Origin: Fen731 sp964481885
Lineage (GTDB): Bacteria > Actinomycetota > Humimicrobiia > Humimicrobiales > Humimicrobiaceae
Direction of reading: 5' to 3'
Assembly (NCBI GenBank): GCA_964481885.1
Contig: CAYZUS010000008.1
Coordinates: forward strand, 14,066 to 78,065
DNA: 64,000 nt
A program made the translations under genes and the position numbers. The notes under the pieces were generated by a model. It was not told where the DNA came from and ran no database searches. It saw only the letters and a program-made list of their open reading frames with translations. Shown here piece after piece: positions 1 to 9,820 of this stretch (its first letter is position 1; every line of letters starts with the position of its first letter).

Positions 1-538
1 CCTCGAATCCTATAAGTTTTGAGTTCTCGTCAATTACAAGAACTCCATATTTACCGGCAGCCAGGCTTGTGGCGACCGGAATGGCAGAAATTGTAAGATC
101 AGCTTCGTTCGCCATGTGGAAATCATTCATTTGAGATATATCCATAAGATATATATGGTCACCGCCGAATATATTTACTATATCGGGCCTGGCTTCCCAG
201 GCATATCTCTTGTTCTGGTTAATGGCATCGGTTGTGCCTGTGTACCATCCGCTGCCTCTGCCTTCTTTGGCAGGCAGCAGCCTTATCATGTTATAACGCC
301 CCGCACCAAAAATAGGTGACCAACCCTCAAGAATGTGCTGCTCCAGAGAACGGGGCTCATATTGGGTAAGTACATATATTTTTCTAATCCTTGAATGTAT
401 AAGGTTGCTTAATACAAAGTCAATCACACGGTAACTTCCACCGAATGGCAGTGCGGGCTTTGCGCGGTCTTTGGTTAGGGGGAAAAGCCTCTTTCCAACT
501 CCACCCCCAAGTACAAATGCTACTACTTCTACTCTCAT
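1..538 (-). CDS. glgC: Glucose-1-phosphate adenylyltransferase, N-terminal part (cut by window edge)
   Basis: Makes ADP-glucose from ATP and glucose-1-phosphate, the committed step of bacterial glycogen synthesis. I translated the minus strand from the ATG at 538. The first 179 residues contain the nucleotidyltransferase signature LGGGVGKRLFPLT, then RAKPALPFGG and VIDFVLSN, and later FGGDHIYLMD, which carries the metal/sugar-phosphate site. All are classical GlgC landmarks. The C-terminal half, with the beta-helix domain, lies beyond base 1. It follows malQ on the same strand with about 95 bp between, enough for its own promoter: on the minus strand a TATAAT lies at 557-552, 13 bases before the ATG, so any leader would be very short. 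No strong ribosome site is visible. The family assignment is secure; regulation is inferred. Confidence 0.95.
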   Translation of the reverse strand, partial: MRVEVVAFVLGGGVGKRLFPLTKDRAKPALPFGGSYRVIDFVLSNLIHSRIRKIYVLTQYEPRSLEQHILEGWSPIFGAGRYNMIRLLPAKEGRGSGWYTGTTDAINQNKRYAWEARPDIVNIFGGDHIYLMDISQMNDFHMANEADLTISAIPVATSLAAGKYGVLVIDENSKLIGFE

Positions 539-551
539 GGTTTTGTCAGGA

Positions 552-557
552 ATTATA
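552..557 (-). promoter_or_regulatory. Candidate -10 box for glgC
   Basis: TATAAT on the minus strand, ending 13 bases before the glgC ATG. The surrounding 95 bp are strongly AT-rich and contain a second TATAAT-like stretch further upstream. No clear -35 hexamer was identified, so this is a motif match only. Confidence 0.35.
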
Positions 558-633
558 GAATATTTAAATTATATAAATATTATAAACTAGAATTCTTCAA
601 TGTTGTAGTAAAAATATTATATTAATAATATTA

Positions 634-2571
634 TCATCTTTTATATTTCCGGGTAAGCAAAAAAATTGTTTCTGCGGCCATGTCTGATATCATATTTCGG
701 CTCATCTGCCATTTCCAGTTACCCCGGCTTGTAGAAGGACGGTTCATCCTTGCTTTTTTCCCCAAACCAAGGATGTCCTGCATTGGCAGTATTATAAGAC
801 TGGCAGCCGAAGCCATAAGAAGAATGATAATTTTGTTTATTATTCCCCGAGTTTCCCCGGGCATCCCTGACATATTATTCAATAAAACATCATTAAACTC
901 TGCAGCTGGCGCAGTTTTCGCAGTATCCTTAAAACCTGCCGTCGCTAATGCACCCCTACAACCCACAGTATCACTTAAATCTGCAGTCAGCTCCGCTGCT
1001 CCGATATTATCCGGCCCATCTGCCCCGGCATACTTCTTCGGCCCAAAATTGTCCTGACTCAGGTACTTCAGCAGGTTTTTTATTTCAAAAGCCCTGGCTT
1101 CACTATCGAGCCATCCCCTGAAAGTGTTATTATCATGTGTTCCGGTACAGGCTACAGTATTTTTGACATAATTGTGAGGAAGGTAGCTGCTGTCAGGGAA
1201 ATCTCTTCCGAAAGCAAACTGAAGCACCCTTATGCCCGGAAAACCGAATTTTTCCATAACTGCATCCACATCAGGAGTTATTGTGCCGAGATTTTCTGCA
1301 ATTATTGGCAGGTGGCCGAATACTTTTTTGAGCAAATTAAAAAAGTCATATGGATATGCGTCCACCCAGCGGCCGTTAATTGCTGTTTTTTCGCTGGCCG
1401 GCACCTCCCAGTATGCAGTAAAACCCCTGAAGTGATCCAGCCTTACCAAATCGAACATATCAAAGTTGAATTTCATTCTGTCAACCCACCAGGAAAACCC
1501 GGTTTTCTTAAGCTCTTCCCAATCGTAGACAGGATTTCTCCACAGCTGTCCTGTTTTGCTGTAATAATCCGGTGGAACTCCCGCTGTAAACGCAGGCATT
1601 TTTTCACTGTCAAGCTTAAAAATGGATGGATGTGACCACACATCAGAACTCTCGTAGTCAATGTACATGGGGATGTCCCCGAAAATCTTGACACCGTTTG
1701 AATTTGCATGGCGTTTTAGATTTTTCCACTGCCTGAAAAAAATAAATTGCATGAATTTCTGCAGTTCTACTTCTCTGCAGACGATCTTTCTCAGCTCTTT
1801 GATGTCTTCGGCGCATCGGTCTTTTATTGGCCGGGGCCACATACCCCAGTTGGCCATATTAAAACACCGTTTGAAATATTTTTTAAATGCAACAAAACAG
1901 GCGAAGTCTTCAAGCCATTTGGTATTATTTTCACTGCAGAAACTGTCAAATTCATTTCTTAGCTTGCTGCTGTTTTTTCTGAAATTATTATAGGCACAAT
2001 TAAATATCTTATTTTTTGCGGCTGAAGCACTCTTATAAGCAACGCGGCCATATTCAGCCAGCGTGCAGTCACTACCGGTAAAATCTGTACACTCATTACC
2101 CAGAACTGCAGTATCTGCATCCTTATAACCTTTGCCCTCATTTGCGGCATATATTTCTTTAAGGCTGCTGTGCCTTGCTTGCAGATTATCCTCAGTCTTG
2201 TGGCCTCCTGCCCTTTGAAAGGAACTGTAACCTGAAAACTCTGTCCCTGATTGCTCACATTCCCTCATGACAGCTGCATACATGCCCAGTTCTACAAGAT
2301 TTTCCTTTTTTATAATTCCTTCTTCATAAAGCAAAGCAGGACTGACAAGAAGGGGATTTCCGGCAAATGCCGAATAACATGCATAAGGTGAAAAATTTTT
2401 TGAGGCACCTGTTGGACCCAATGGAAGTATCTGCCAGTATTGCTGTCCGGCCTTTTTTAAAAAGTCTGAAAAGCCAAAGGCGGCATTTCCCAAATCTCCG
2501 ATGCCAAACTCCGATGGAAGGCTGGTAATATGCAGCAGTACACCGCTTGCCCTTTTATTTAATATTTCCAT
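634..2571 (-). CDS. malQ: 4-alpha-glucanotransferase (amylomaltase, GH77)
   Basis: Transfers alpha-1,4-glucan segments between maltooligosaccharides. It starts with the typical RASGVLLHITSLPS and ILPLGPTG. The three GH77 catalytic acids are visible: D379 in VRLDHFRGF, E426 in IIAENLGTI and D480 in GTHDNNT. The C-terminus has the family motif PMQDILGLGKKARMN. At 645 residues it is well above the usual length of about 500. The excess sits in two polar insertions, roughly residues 101-185 (Ser, Gly, Asp, Lys rich) and 505-570, which separate conserved blocks without breaking the frame. A good ribosome site (AAGGCG) precedes the ATG. It lies between the GH57 gene and glgC on the same strand, consistent with one glucan operon. 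Confidence 0.95.
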   Translation of the reverse strand: MEILNKRASGVLLHITSLPSEFGIGDLGNAAFGFSDFLKKAGQQYWQILPLGPTGASKNFSPYACYSAFAGNPLLVSPALLYEEGIIKKENLVELGMYAAVMRECEQSGTEFSGYSSFQRAGGHKTEDNLQARHSSLKEIYAANEGKGYKDADTAVLGNECTDFTGSDCTLAEYGRVAYKSASAAKNKIFNCAYNNFRKNSSKLRNEFDSFCSENNTKWLEDFACFVAFKKYFKRCFNMANWGMWPRPIKDRCAEDIKELRKIVCREVELQKFMQFIFFRQWKNLKRHANSNGVKIFGDIPMYIDYESSDVWSHPSIFKLDSEKMPAFTAGVPPDYYSKTGQLWRNPVYDWEELKKTGFSWWVDRMKFNFDMFDLVRLDHFRGFTAYWEVPASEKTAINGRWVDAYPYDFFNLLKKVFGHLPIIAENLGTITPDVDAVMEKFGFPGIRVLQFAFGRDFPDSSYLPHNYVKNTVACTGTHDNNTFRGWLDSEARAFEIKNLLKYLSQDNFGPKKYAGADGPDNIGAAELTADLSDTVGCRGALATAGFKDTAKTAPAAEFNDVLLNNMSGMPGETRGIINKIIILLMASAASLIILPMQDILGLGKKARMNRPSTSRGNWKWQMSRNMISDMAAETIFLLTRKYKR

Positions 2572-2722
2572 TAATTCGCCTTCAAATCATTTTTTAGTGT
2601 CGAAAACGAAATATTCTCTTCTTAAAACATCCATAGAGGAGTATAAAAATTCCATCTTAAAAATACTTTGCATCATAACAAGCGCAGGACCAGCCAGATA
2701 CTGGCGACTTTTTAAAACGCCC

Positions 2723-5278
2723 TCACCTGGAAATTTCCAGCCGCTCCAGCACTTTTCCAAAATACGTAAGCCATGTTTTGGATTTACTGCTGGTCTTTGC
2801 TTCCAGCGTTTTTAGCAAGTAAATATTTTCTTTTATTTCAAATATTATATTCTGGGATTTCCATATGTTTAATGGTATTTTAAGCTTTCCCACAGTTTCA
2901 AAAAAATCTGCCAGGTTTTTTAATAACTCTGTATTTTCAGGCTCCATGGAAAACGACTCAATTGTTTCATCAAGTTTCTTTGTGGAAATTATTCCCAGGC
3001 TTTCCAGATTAATCAGGTTTACAATACCAATTTTTTCTGATATTGCGTTCATTTCAAGTATATCCTTTTGCGAAAGTCCGGGTTTTTTTAAAATATTGTA
3101 GAGCATATATTCCCCAAAAAACTCGTAAATATTGGGGAAAATTCCATCCATAAAATAATTCAGCATCTTTTTTTCTTTGAAATCGTTAAGCGTGTCCCCA
3201 TATTCATTTAAAATAGTTGCCATCAAAGGGTACATGCTGCTGTTGTAGCCGGCCATCATTTTTTCCACTGTGTCTATCTGCTCGTCTGATACAAAATCAC
3301 TTACTGAAAATAATTTTCCTCCAAATCTTTTGGCCAGAAAATTCTTGATTGCTGCCGGATCGCTGCCCGTGCCGGCAGTAGTGTTGTCCGCAAAAGTATT
3401 ATCGTCTTTTCGTCTGTTTGGCGGCCCGAGAAGCTTTCTTAATTGTGCGCTGATAGAGGATATTTCCAGGATGTCCTCATCTGACGCAGCTTTTGCAAAT
3501 GCCGCAATATTTGTACTGTTTAAAAGATTTTTGTTTTTATACCTGTATGCCGCAAAAATAAAGTATTTTGACTCAAGAGTTATCTTTGACATAATGGCAG
3601 CGCTTCCCGTAATGATAGTGCTGTTGTGCATCTGTATTGTCTCACAAGTTATCTCACTTGCCAGGAAGTCATAAATGCTGGAAACCTCAGATATCTCATC
3701 TTTACCTGAAACAAGTATTTCCAATGCAAGTCGAGCCGATATTTTTACAAAATCACATGAAGAACTTTTGGCATATAAAAGATAAATACTTTCACCATCA
3801 CCATACTCAGGAAGGTTGCTTTTGGCTTTTTTTAAAATTTTGAGAAACTGAGGCTCAAAATCCTTTCCGGTTATTTCACCCAAAATTTCCATTGCCCTGC
3901 ACGCGTGCCGCAGTATCTGTACTGATTCTATCCTTGAAATATCGTCAAAAAACCACCCGTCACTCGACTGCATAAAAAGGCTCTGTCGATATGCCTCAAG
4001 CAGTTTTAAGAAAATTATTTGCTCTGTTTTTTCCAGGGGATTTTTTAAAAAACGGTCAAAGAACTTTTCTGCCACCCTGTCTGTGCGATTATTTATAACT
4101 GAGATATATGACTTTATGGCCTCATCCGGGCTGCCGACATCAGGTTTCAGATATTTTTGGACCTCATCAGTGTAAACTGAGGTATTAATCTCTGCCAGCC
4201 AGTTAATTGCTTCCCTTAAGGGTGCCCGCCATCTCTGGTTAAAACCTTCATTCTGTGCTGAGCCTGTGGAACATCCGCAATCCTCTTTCCATCTGCCTAT
4301 CCCATGAAAGCAGCTCCAGGAGGAATTCTCAACTATGCAGACTTCATAGAGTGGAGGATACATTTGCAGATATTCTCCAAAAACAGTAATTTTTGCAAGT
4401 TTTTTTGACTCGATATAATCGATACAGTAGGAAAGTGCCATTTCTCCAAACTGGTGATGGTGCCCGTAAGTCTCACCATCGCTGGATATGGTGATTATTT
4501 CCGGCAGGTCCTGTTTTCCAAACGGAAGTCCTGTTATGCTTTTTGCGAAAGTTTTACCATCTTTTAAAAGGTCCCCAAATGCGACTTTGTTTGAGAGAGA
4601 ATCGTCATAGAAGAAGATATTAATAGACTTGCCCCCCGGAAGATTGCAGATATATGGCATCCTGACATTAATGGAGCCGCCTGACACATCGAGCCAGTCT
4701 GAGTTTTGGGGGTTTTCAGTTATTTTTCTTACAGTTTTGGCCTGGCCCGGAGACAGAACGGTAAATTTGATTCCAAAATCAGCACAAATTTCAAGAGTCT
4801 CTGTATCAACAGCAGTTTCGGAGAGCCAGATACCTTCAGGTTTCCTTCCAAAATTCTCTTCGAAATCACTTATTGCCCATGCGACTTCGATTATTTTATC
4901 CTGTCTGCTTGCAAGCGGCATTATGATATGGTTGTAAATTTGTGCAAGCGCGCTGCCATGGCCGGAGAAGGTGGACCTGCTGGCAATATCTGCATTAATT
5001 ATTGCAGCATGGGTTTTCCGGTCGTGGACCTTTATCCACGAAAGCAGAGTGGGCCCAAAGTTAAAGCTTATCTTTGAATAGTTGTTAAGTATTTTTACAA
5101 GTCTGTTCTGGCTGTCAAGCAGGTGGGCCCCGCCATTTACCATGTAGCACTCAGCGTTTATTTTTTCATTCCAGTCATGCCATGGGTAGGCATCACCCTG
5201 CATTTCTATTGTCTCAAGCCAGGGATTTGCCCTTTGGGGCTGATAAAAATGTCCGTGAATGCATATAAATCTGTCCAT
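2723..5278 (-). CDS. GH57 family glycoside hydrolase with DUF3536-type C-terminal region
   Basis: An 851-residue cytoplasmic enzyme of the GH57 alpha-glucan-active family. It opens with the GH57 signature GHFYQP, has the nucleophile motif WLSETAVD (E154), and has a second acidic motif SSDGETYGHH (D267) that fits the acid/base position. The long helical C-terminal part matches the DUF3536-type architecture often found beside glycogen genes. Members include alpha-amylases, branching enzymes and 4-alpha-glucanotransferases; the sequence does not tell which. A polar stretch near residues 620-650 (DDNTFADNTTAGTGSD) looks like another inserted segment. It lies between glgB and malQ on the same strand, so it probably remodels or debranches glycogen or maltodextrin. 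Ribosome site GGCAGG precedes the ATG. Confidence 0.9.
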   Translation of the reverse strand: MDRFICIHGHFYQPQRANPWLETIEMQGDAYPWHDWNEKINAECYMVNGGAHLLDSQNRLVKILNNYSKISFNFGPTLLSWIKVHDRKTHAAIINADIASRSTFSGHGSALAQIYNHIIMPLASRQDKIIEVAWAISDFEENFGRKPEGIWLSETAVDTETLEICADFGIKFTVLSPGQAKTVRKITENPQNSDWLDVSGGSINVRMPYICNLPGGKSINIFFYDDSLSNKVAFGDLLKDGKTFAKSITGLPFGKQDLPEIITISSDGETYGHHHQFGEMALSYCIDYIESKKLAKITVFGEYLQMYPPLYEVCIVENSSWSCFHGIGRWKEDCGCSTGSAQNEGFNQRWRAPLREAINWLAEINTSVYTDEVQKYLKPDVGSPDEAIKSYISVINNRTDRVAEKFFDRFLKNPLEKTEQIIFLKLLEAYRQSLFMQSSDGWFFDDISRIESVQILRHACRAMEILGEITGKDFEPQFLKILKKAKSNLPEYGDGESIYLLYAKSSSCDFVKISARLALEILVSGKDEISEVSSIYDFLASEITCETIQMHNSTIITGSAAIMSKITLESKYFIFAAYRYKNKNLLNSTNIAAFAKAASDEDILEISSISAQLRKLLGPPNRRKDDNTFADNTTAGTGSDPAAIKNFLAKRFGGKLFSVSDFVSDEQIDTVEKMMAGYNSSMYPLMATILNEYGDTLNDFKEKKMLNYFMDGIFPNIYEFFGEYMLYNILKKPGLSQKDILEMNAISEKIGIVNLINLESLGIISTKKLDETIESFSMEPENTELLKNLADFFETVGKLKIPLNIWKSQNIIFEIKENIYLLKTLEAKTSSKSKTWLTYFGKVLERLEISR

Positions 5279-5502
5279 TACTGCCTGCCTTAAATGCCAT
5301 TACTCCATTTATAAAATAAACTGCAATGTTTTTCAAACAAACTGCCAGGCTTTTTTTACAAGTTGCTGGTAATTTTCTGTGTAAATTTATCTGTGTAAAC
5401 TGGCTGACTTTTTTTAAAGTATTATTATAATCTGTCACTTTCCCACACCAGCTTTTTCTGCCGCACCTTTTTTTGTATGCGTTTTCCTTGCCGAATCCTT
5501 AA

Positions 5503-7764
5503 TCAACAGACAATGTTTTTTTTAAAATAAAGTACTGCAAGTGGGGGCAGCGTAACTGAAATAGTATACGGCCTGCCATGGGTGCTCTTTTTTGATGCAT
5601 CTATTTTTCCGAAATTTCCGTGCCCGCTTCCGCCATAGGCCTGGGCATCACTGTTAAAGATTTCAATCCACTCTCCATCCTGCGGAACCCCTATCCGGTA
5701 CTTATATCTTGGAGTCGGAGTAAAGTTGCAAACAATTACAATGTCACTTTCAATATTTCTGCCTGAATTATCATTATTGCCGTCCTGGTTTTCACCATTA
5801 ACGCAGTGGCCGTTAACATTTTGTTTAATGCTTTCATCTTTACCGGAATTATCCGTTGATTTGCCATCCGCTCCCGTATCTGTTTGTCTGCCGGGAGATT
5901 TTTTTATGCTTTCCTGCATCACAGATTGGGCCTGCGTATAAAAAGTATTTTTTACTGACGGCTCGTCCCGGGTAAGCACAGTTTTCCTTAAAAAAATAAT
6001 TACGCTTTGTCGAGCATCACCAGCGTCTATCCATTCAAAGTTTTTCGGTTGAAAATCACTTGTATAAAGTGCGGCTTCTTTTGAATAAATCCTGTTTAAG
6101 TCTGCAACGAGCCGTTGTATTCCACGGTGCGGTTCATGTTCAAGCTCGGACCATTCAAGAAAGCTCTCGTGATCCCACTCTTTTCTCTGGGCAAATTCAA
6201 TTCCCATAAACAGCAGCTTTTTACCGGGAAAAGAATACATGTAGCCAAGAAGAAGCCTTAAGTTTGCAAACTGCTGCCAGCTGTCTCCAGGCATTTTTTC
6301 AAGCAGTGATTTTTTGCCATAAACGACTTCGTCATGTGACAGAGGAAGAAGAAAATTTTCAAAAAAGGCATACCAGAAAGCAAAAGTCAGGTCATTCTGG
6401 TGAAATTTACGGTAAACCGGGTCCTTTGAAAAGTAGTTAAGAGTATCGTGCATCCAGCCCATGTTCCATTTCATGCCAAACCCAAGACCTCCTCCATATT
6501 TTGGCTTTGTAACTGCGGGCCAGGCAGTTGATTCCTCCGCGATTATCTGGATATCCGGGAAGCTCCCGTAAAGAGCCTCATTTAAGTCTTTTATAAAATC
6601 AAGCGCTTCAAGATTTTCTCTGCCTCCATATTTATTTGGTATCCATTCACCGGTTTTTCGTGAATAGTCCAGATACAGCATTGATGCAACTCCATCAATT
6701 CTAAGTCCATCCGCATGGTATTTATCGATCCAGAACATTGCGCTGCTTACAAGAAACTCTTTTACTTCGTTTCTGCCATAGTTAAAAATAAGGCTTTTCC
6801 AGTCCGGATGAAAACCTTTTCTGGGGTCCTCATGCTCATACAGGCAGGTGCCGTCAAAATTGCCCAGGCCGTGGACATCATTAGGGAAATGAGAAGGTAC
6901 CCAGTCAAGGATTACTCCGATATCATTTTGGTGAAGCAAATCAATAAAATACTTAAGATCCTGTGGTTCACCATAGCGGGAAGTAGGGGCAAAATATCCT
7001 GTCACCTGATATCCCCAGGATCCAAAGAATGGGTGCTCCATAATCGGCATAAGCTCCACATGCGTAAACCCCATTTTTTTAATATAATCTACAAGGCAGG
7101 GTGCAATTTCACGGTAGCCTGCAAATCTTTTTGGAACGCTGCGCGCGCCATCCTCCCGGGACACCCCGGAAGTGACGCTGTATGCGTCGGATGTTCCCGG
7201 CGTTTTTGATGTTTCAGAAAATTCGGATATTGCAGATCTGCAGTCAGCAGGGCTCTTCCACGAACCAAGATGAAGCTCATATATGGAAAAAGGGCTGCCC
7301 AGGCTGTTTTTTAAATGCCGCTTTTCCATCCAGTCCATGTCGCTCCAGGCGTATTCGTTTATATGATAAACAATAGATGCATTATTCGGTGAAACTTCAG
7401 AAAAAAAAGCAAAAGGATCACTCTTGTCAGCTGAAAACTTTGAGTAGGCTGCGGTTATGTGGAACTTGTATAATGCTTTTTCCTCAACTCCCGGTATAAA
7501 GGCTTCCCAAATTCCGGAATTATCCCATCGCACATTCATGGGAGCCGCATCCGGGTTCCAGCCATTAAAATCTCCTATAACAGATATTTTTTTTGCTGCA
7601 GGTGCCCAGACCGCAAAATAGGCTCCAGCGACGCCATCAACAGTTTTCAGGCGGGCGCCAAATTTTTCATAGAGCTTGAAATGTCTGCCGCTTTTAAACA
7701 GGAATATATCGTAATCACTGAAATTTTTTGGGTCAGTATTGAGAGTGGTGTTTATTTTTTCCAT
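5503..7764 (-). CDS. glgB: 1,4-alpha-glucan branching enzyme (GH13_9)
   Basis: Introduces alpha-1,6 branches into glycogen. It has an N-terminal carbohydrate-binding module (GAYFAVWAPAAKKISVIGDF), then the GH13 barrel with PIMEHPFFGSWGYQVTGYFA, the nucleophile in DGLRIDGVAS (D357), the acid/base in IIAEEST (E410) and LPLSHDEVV, followed by a beta-sandwich end. I chose the ATG at 7764, which matches the family N-terminus. A TTG at 7797 in the same frame would add 11 residues, and neither has a clear ribosome site. Two polar insertions are present: about 40 residues between the N-terminal module and the barrel, and about 55 Asn/Gly/Lys/Asp-rich residues in the C-terminal domain. First gene of the minus-strand glucan series and divergent from glgA. 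Confidence 0.95.
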   Translation of the reverse strand: MEKINTTLNTDPKNFSDYDIFLFKSGRHFKLYEKFGARLKTVDGVAGAYFAVWAPAAKKISVIGDFNGWNPDAAPMNVRWDNSGIWEAFIPGVEEKALYKFHITAAYSKFSADKSDPFAFFSEVSPNNASIVYHINEYAWSDMDWMEKRHLKNSLGSPFSIYELHLGSWKSPADCRSAISEFSETSKTPGTSDAYSVTSGVSREDGARSVPKRFAGYREIAPCLVDYIKKMGFTHVELMPIMEHPFFGSWGYQVTGYFAPTSRYGEPQDLKYFIDLLHQNDIGVILDWVPSHFPNDVHGLGNFDGTCLYEHEDPRKGFHPDWKSLIFNYGRNEVKEFLVSSAMFWIDKYHADGLRIDGVASMLYLDYSRKTGEWIPNKYGGRENLEALDFIKDLNEALYGSFPDIQIIAEESTAWPAVTKPKYGGGLGFGMKWNMGWMHDTLNYFSKDPVYRKFHQNDLTFAFWYAFFENFLLPLSHDEVVYGKKSLLEKMPGDSWQQFANLRLLLGYMYSFPGKKLLFMGIEFAQRKEWDHESFLEWSELEHEPHRGIQRLVADLNRIYSKEAALYTSDFQPKNFEWIDAGDARQSVIIFLRKTVLTRDEPSVKNTFYTQAQSVMQESIKKSPGRQTDTGADGKSTDNSGKDESIKQNVNGHCVNGENQDGNNDNSGRNIESDIVIVCNFTPTPRYKYRIGVPQDGEWIEIFNSDAQAYGGSGHGNFGKIDASKKSTHGRPYTISVTLPPLAVLYFKKNIVC

Positions 7765-8164
7765 TTGAACAACAAAAAAATAATAATATATTTTCAATTT
7801 ATCTAAAAGAATACTATAATAATATATATTTGTATATTAAAATTATTAATAACTTAAGTTAACTATAGTTTATGAAAAATATCGTAAATAAACATTAAAG
7901 GATAAAAGTAATTAAGATAAAAAGGTTCAGACTTTTGCCTGATATTCCAGGTAAATTCATCAGGTTAAGGAGCCATAAGGTCTCTTTATCAGCGATAGGA
8001 CGTGATTCTGATTGGGTTGTTTTGTGAAATTCTGATTGAAGTATGATATGGAACAATCAGGTTGTTTTGTGAAATTATTTTTGGATTATGCTGTAGTATA
8101 AAGTTATAAAAAAATAGTTATTCAGAGCTACTATAAGGACAAGAATTAAAAGAGGAGATTAAAA
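7765..8164. promoter_or_regulatory. Divergent glgB/glgA control region with a 17-bp direct repeat
   Basis: This 400-bp AT-rich spacer separates divergently transcribed glgB and glgA, so it should hold both promoters. The only clear structure is an exact 17-bp direct repeat, GGTTGTTTTGTGAAATT, at 8015-8031 and 8060-8076, 45 bp apart, with related flanking bases. This may be a regulator binding site for glgA. A weak inverted repeat (CCTGAT...ATCAGG) lies near 7938-7964. I could not recognise a known riboswitch class or a convincing promoter pair. Confidence 0.45.
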
Positions 8165-9790
8165 ATGAAGGTTGCAATGTGTGTAGCAGAAGCAGTGCCT
8201 TTTGCCAAAACCGGAGGGCTTGCCGATGTTGCAGGCGCCCTGCCAGCCGCACTAAAAAACAAGGGTGTTGATACATTTGTTATAATGCCAGGTTATAAAT
8301 CAATATTTAAAAAAGATTACCCAATGCAATTGGTATCTGCCGGTGAAAAAGTGCAGATGAACACCACTGACATTATGGAGTTTGACCTTTATAAGACTGT
8401 TTTAAATGGTGTTGATTATTATTTCGTAAGAAATGACAGCCTTTTCGGAAGGGAAAACCTTTACGGTACGCCGCAGGGTGATTATTCTGATAATAATATA
8501 AGATTCGGGTTTTTTTCCAAAGCGATTTTTAAGGTCCTGGAAGCCATATCAGTTGTCCCGGACATAATCCATCTGCATGACCATCATTTCGGTCTTGCTG
8601 CGCTTCTCCTTCACGATATTAAAACCAGCAACAGGAATTCCCCTTATAAAAATACAAATGCGGTCTTTACCATACACAACCTTGCATACCAGGGAGTTTA
8701 TGGCATGGAAACTCTTGAGTTATGCGGCATAGGAAGAGAATATTTTACATTCCAGGGACTGGAATTCTTTGGCAGTGTCAATTTTATGAAAGCAGGCATT
8801 GTATACTCTGACAAGATAACTACGGTAAGTCCGACATATGCAAAGGAAATCCTGACAGAAGAATACGGTTACCGTCTGGAGGATGTATTAAAAAGCAAGG
8901 GAAGGGATCTTTCAGGGATAATAAATGGAATAGACTATACAGTCTGGGACCCTGCAAAAGACGGGGAAATATTTGCCAATTATGGCGCAGGTGATTTGGC
9001 CGGCAAGAAAAAGTGCAAAGAAAACCTGATATTAAAAGCCTTCAACGTGGCAGCTCAAGAGGTTACCGAAGGGGAATCCGGCCGCGGCGCCCTTTATGGC
9101 TCAGACGTTGACATCAATGATGGCTCAGACGATGACACCAAGGAGATTTTAGGCGATGGCATGCAGGAGGACTCAGGCAAAATGACACAGGCAGGCGGAC
9201 CAGCTGACGCTTCGGCCATACCGGAAAAGCCTTTGATCGGAATGGTTTCAAGGCTTTCTGAACAGAAAGGAATCGACCTGATAGCAAACGCAATGGAAGA
9301 TATTATGAAAAATGATGTCTATGTTGTGATACTTGGAACCGGCGAAGAAAAATACCATAACATCCTTTTGGAAATGCAGGCAAGATATAAAGATAAATTA
9401 AGCGTGACTATCGGGTATTCCGACAAATATTCAAGGGAAATATATTCAGCTTCTGACATTTTTCTCATGCCGTCAAATTACGAGCCATGCGGACTGGGAC
9501 AGCTCATAAGCCTTAAATACGGTACTATTCCGGTTGTAAGACTCACCGGAGGTCTTGCCGACACGATAACTGATATAAAAAATCCCGCGGATATCAGCAA
9601 GGGTGGCCAGGGCTTTATGTTTACTGAATATGAAACCAAAGAATTTTACAAAGCCCTGAAAACTGCGACTGACTATTATAATGACAAAGTATTATGGAAC
9701 AGAATAGTTAAAAACGGGATGGATTGTGATTTTTCCTGGGATTTTTCTGCAGGAAAATACAAGGAGCTCTATGAAAGTATTGGGCGCTAA
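8165..9790 (+). CDS. glgA: Glycogen synthase (ADP-glucose, GT5)
   Basis: Elongates alpha-1,4-glucan from ADP-glucose. It starts at an ATG behind a strong GAGGAG site. The N-terminal KTGGLADV glycan/ADP-glucose loop is at residues 15-22. The starch-synthase catalytic domain fills the first half. The C-terminal GT1 domain shows GMVSRLSEQKGIDLI and SNYEPCGLGQLISL with the conserved Glu and Cys. At 541 residues it exceeds the usual length of about 480 because of a roughly 55-residue acidic, Gly-rich insertion (about 297-352) between the two Rossmann domains. It is transcribed away from the glgB-malQ-glgC series and followed after only 30 bp by a sensor kinase, so the two may be cotranscribed. Confidence 0.95.
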   Translation: MKVAMCVAEAVPFAKTGGLADVAGALPAALKNKGVDTFVIMPGYKSIFKKDYPMQLVSAGEKVQMNTTDIMEFDLYKTVLNGVDYYFVRNDSLFGRENLYGTPQGDYSDNNIRFGFFSKAIFKVLEAISVVPDIIHLHDHHFGLAALLLHDIKTSNRNSPYKNTNAVFTIHNLAYQGVYGMETLELCGIGREYFTFQGLEFFGSVNFMKAGIVYSDKITTVSPTYAKEILTEEYGYRLEDVLKSKGRDLSGIINGIDYTVWDPAKDGEIFANYGAGDLAGKKKCKENLILKAFNVAAQEVTEGESGRGALYGSDVDINDGSDDDTKEILGDGMQEDSGKMTQAGGPADASAIPEKPLIGMVSRLSEQKGIDLIANAMEDIMKNDVYVVILGTGEEKYHNILLEMQARYKDKLSVTIGYSDKYSREIYSASDIFLMPSNYEPCGLGQLISLKYGTIPVVRLTGGLADTITDIKNPADISKGGQGFMFTEYETKEFYKALKTATDYYNDKVLWNRIVKNGMDCDFSWDFSAGKYKELYESIGR

Positions 9791-9820
9791 ACTAAAAGTT
9801 ATCAGGCCCGGGAGATCATT

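Noticed and set aside
7920..8060. Possible riboswitch upstream of glgA
   Set aside because: Some short pairings exist, but no known consensus (c-di-GMP, purine, cobalamin and others) could be matched.
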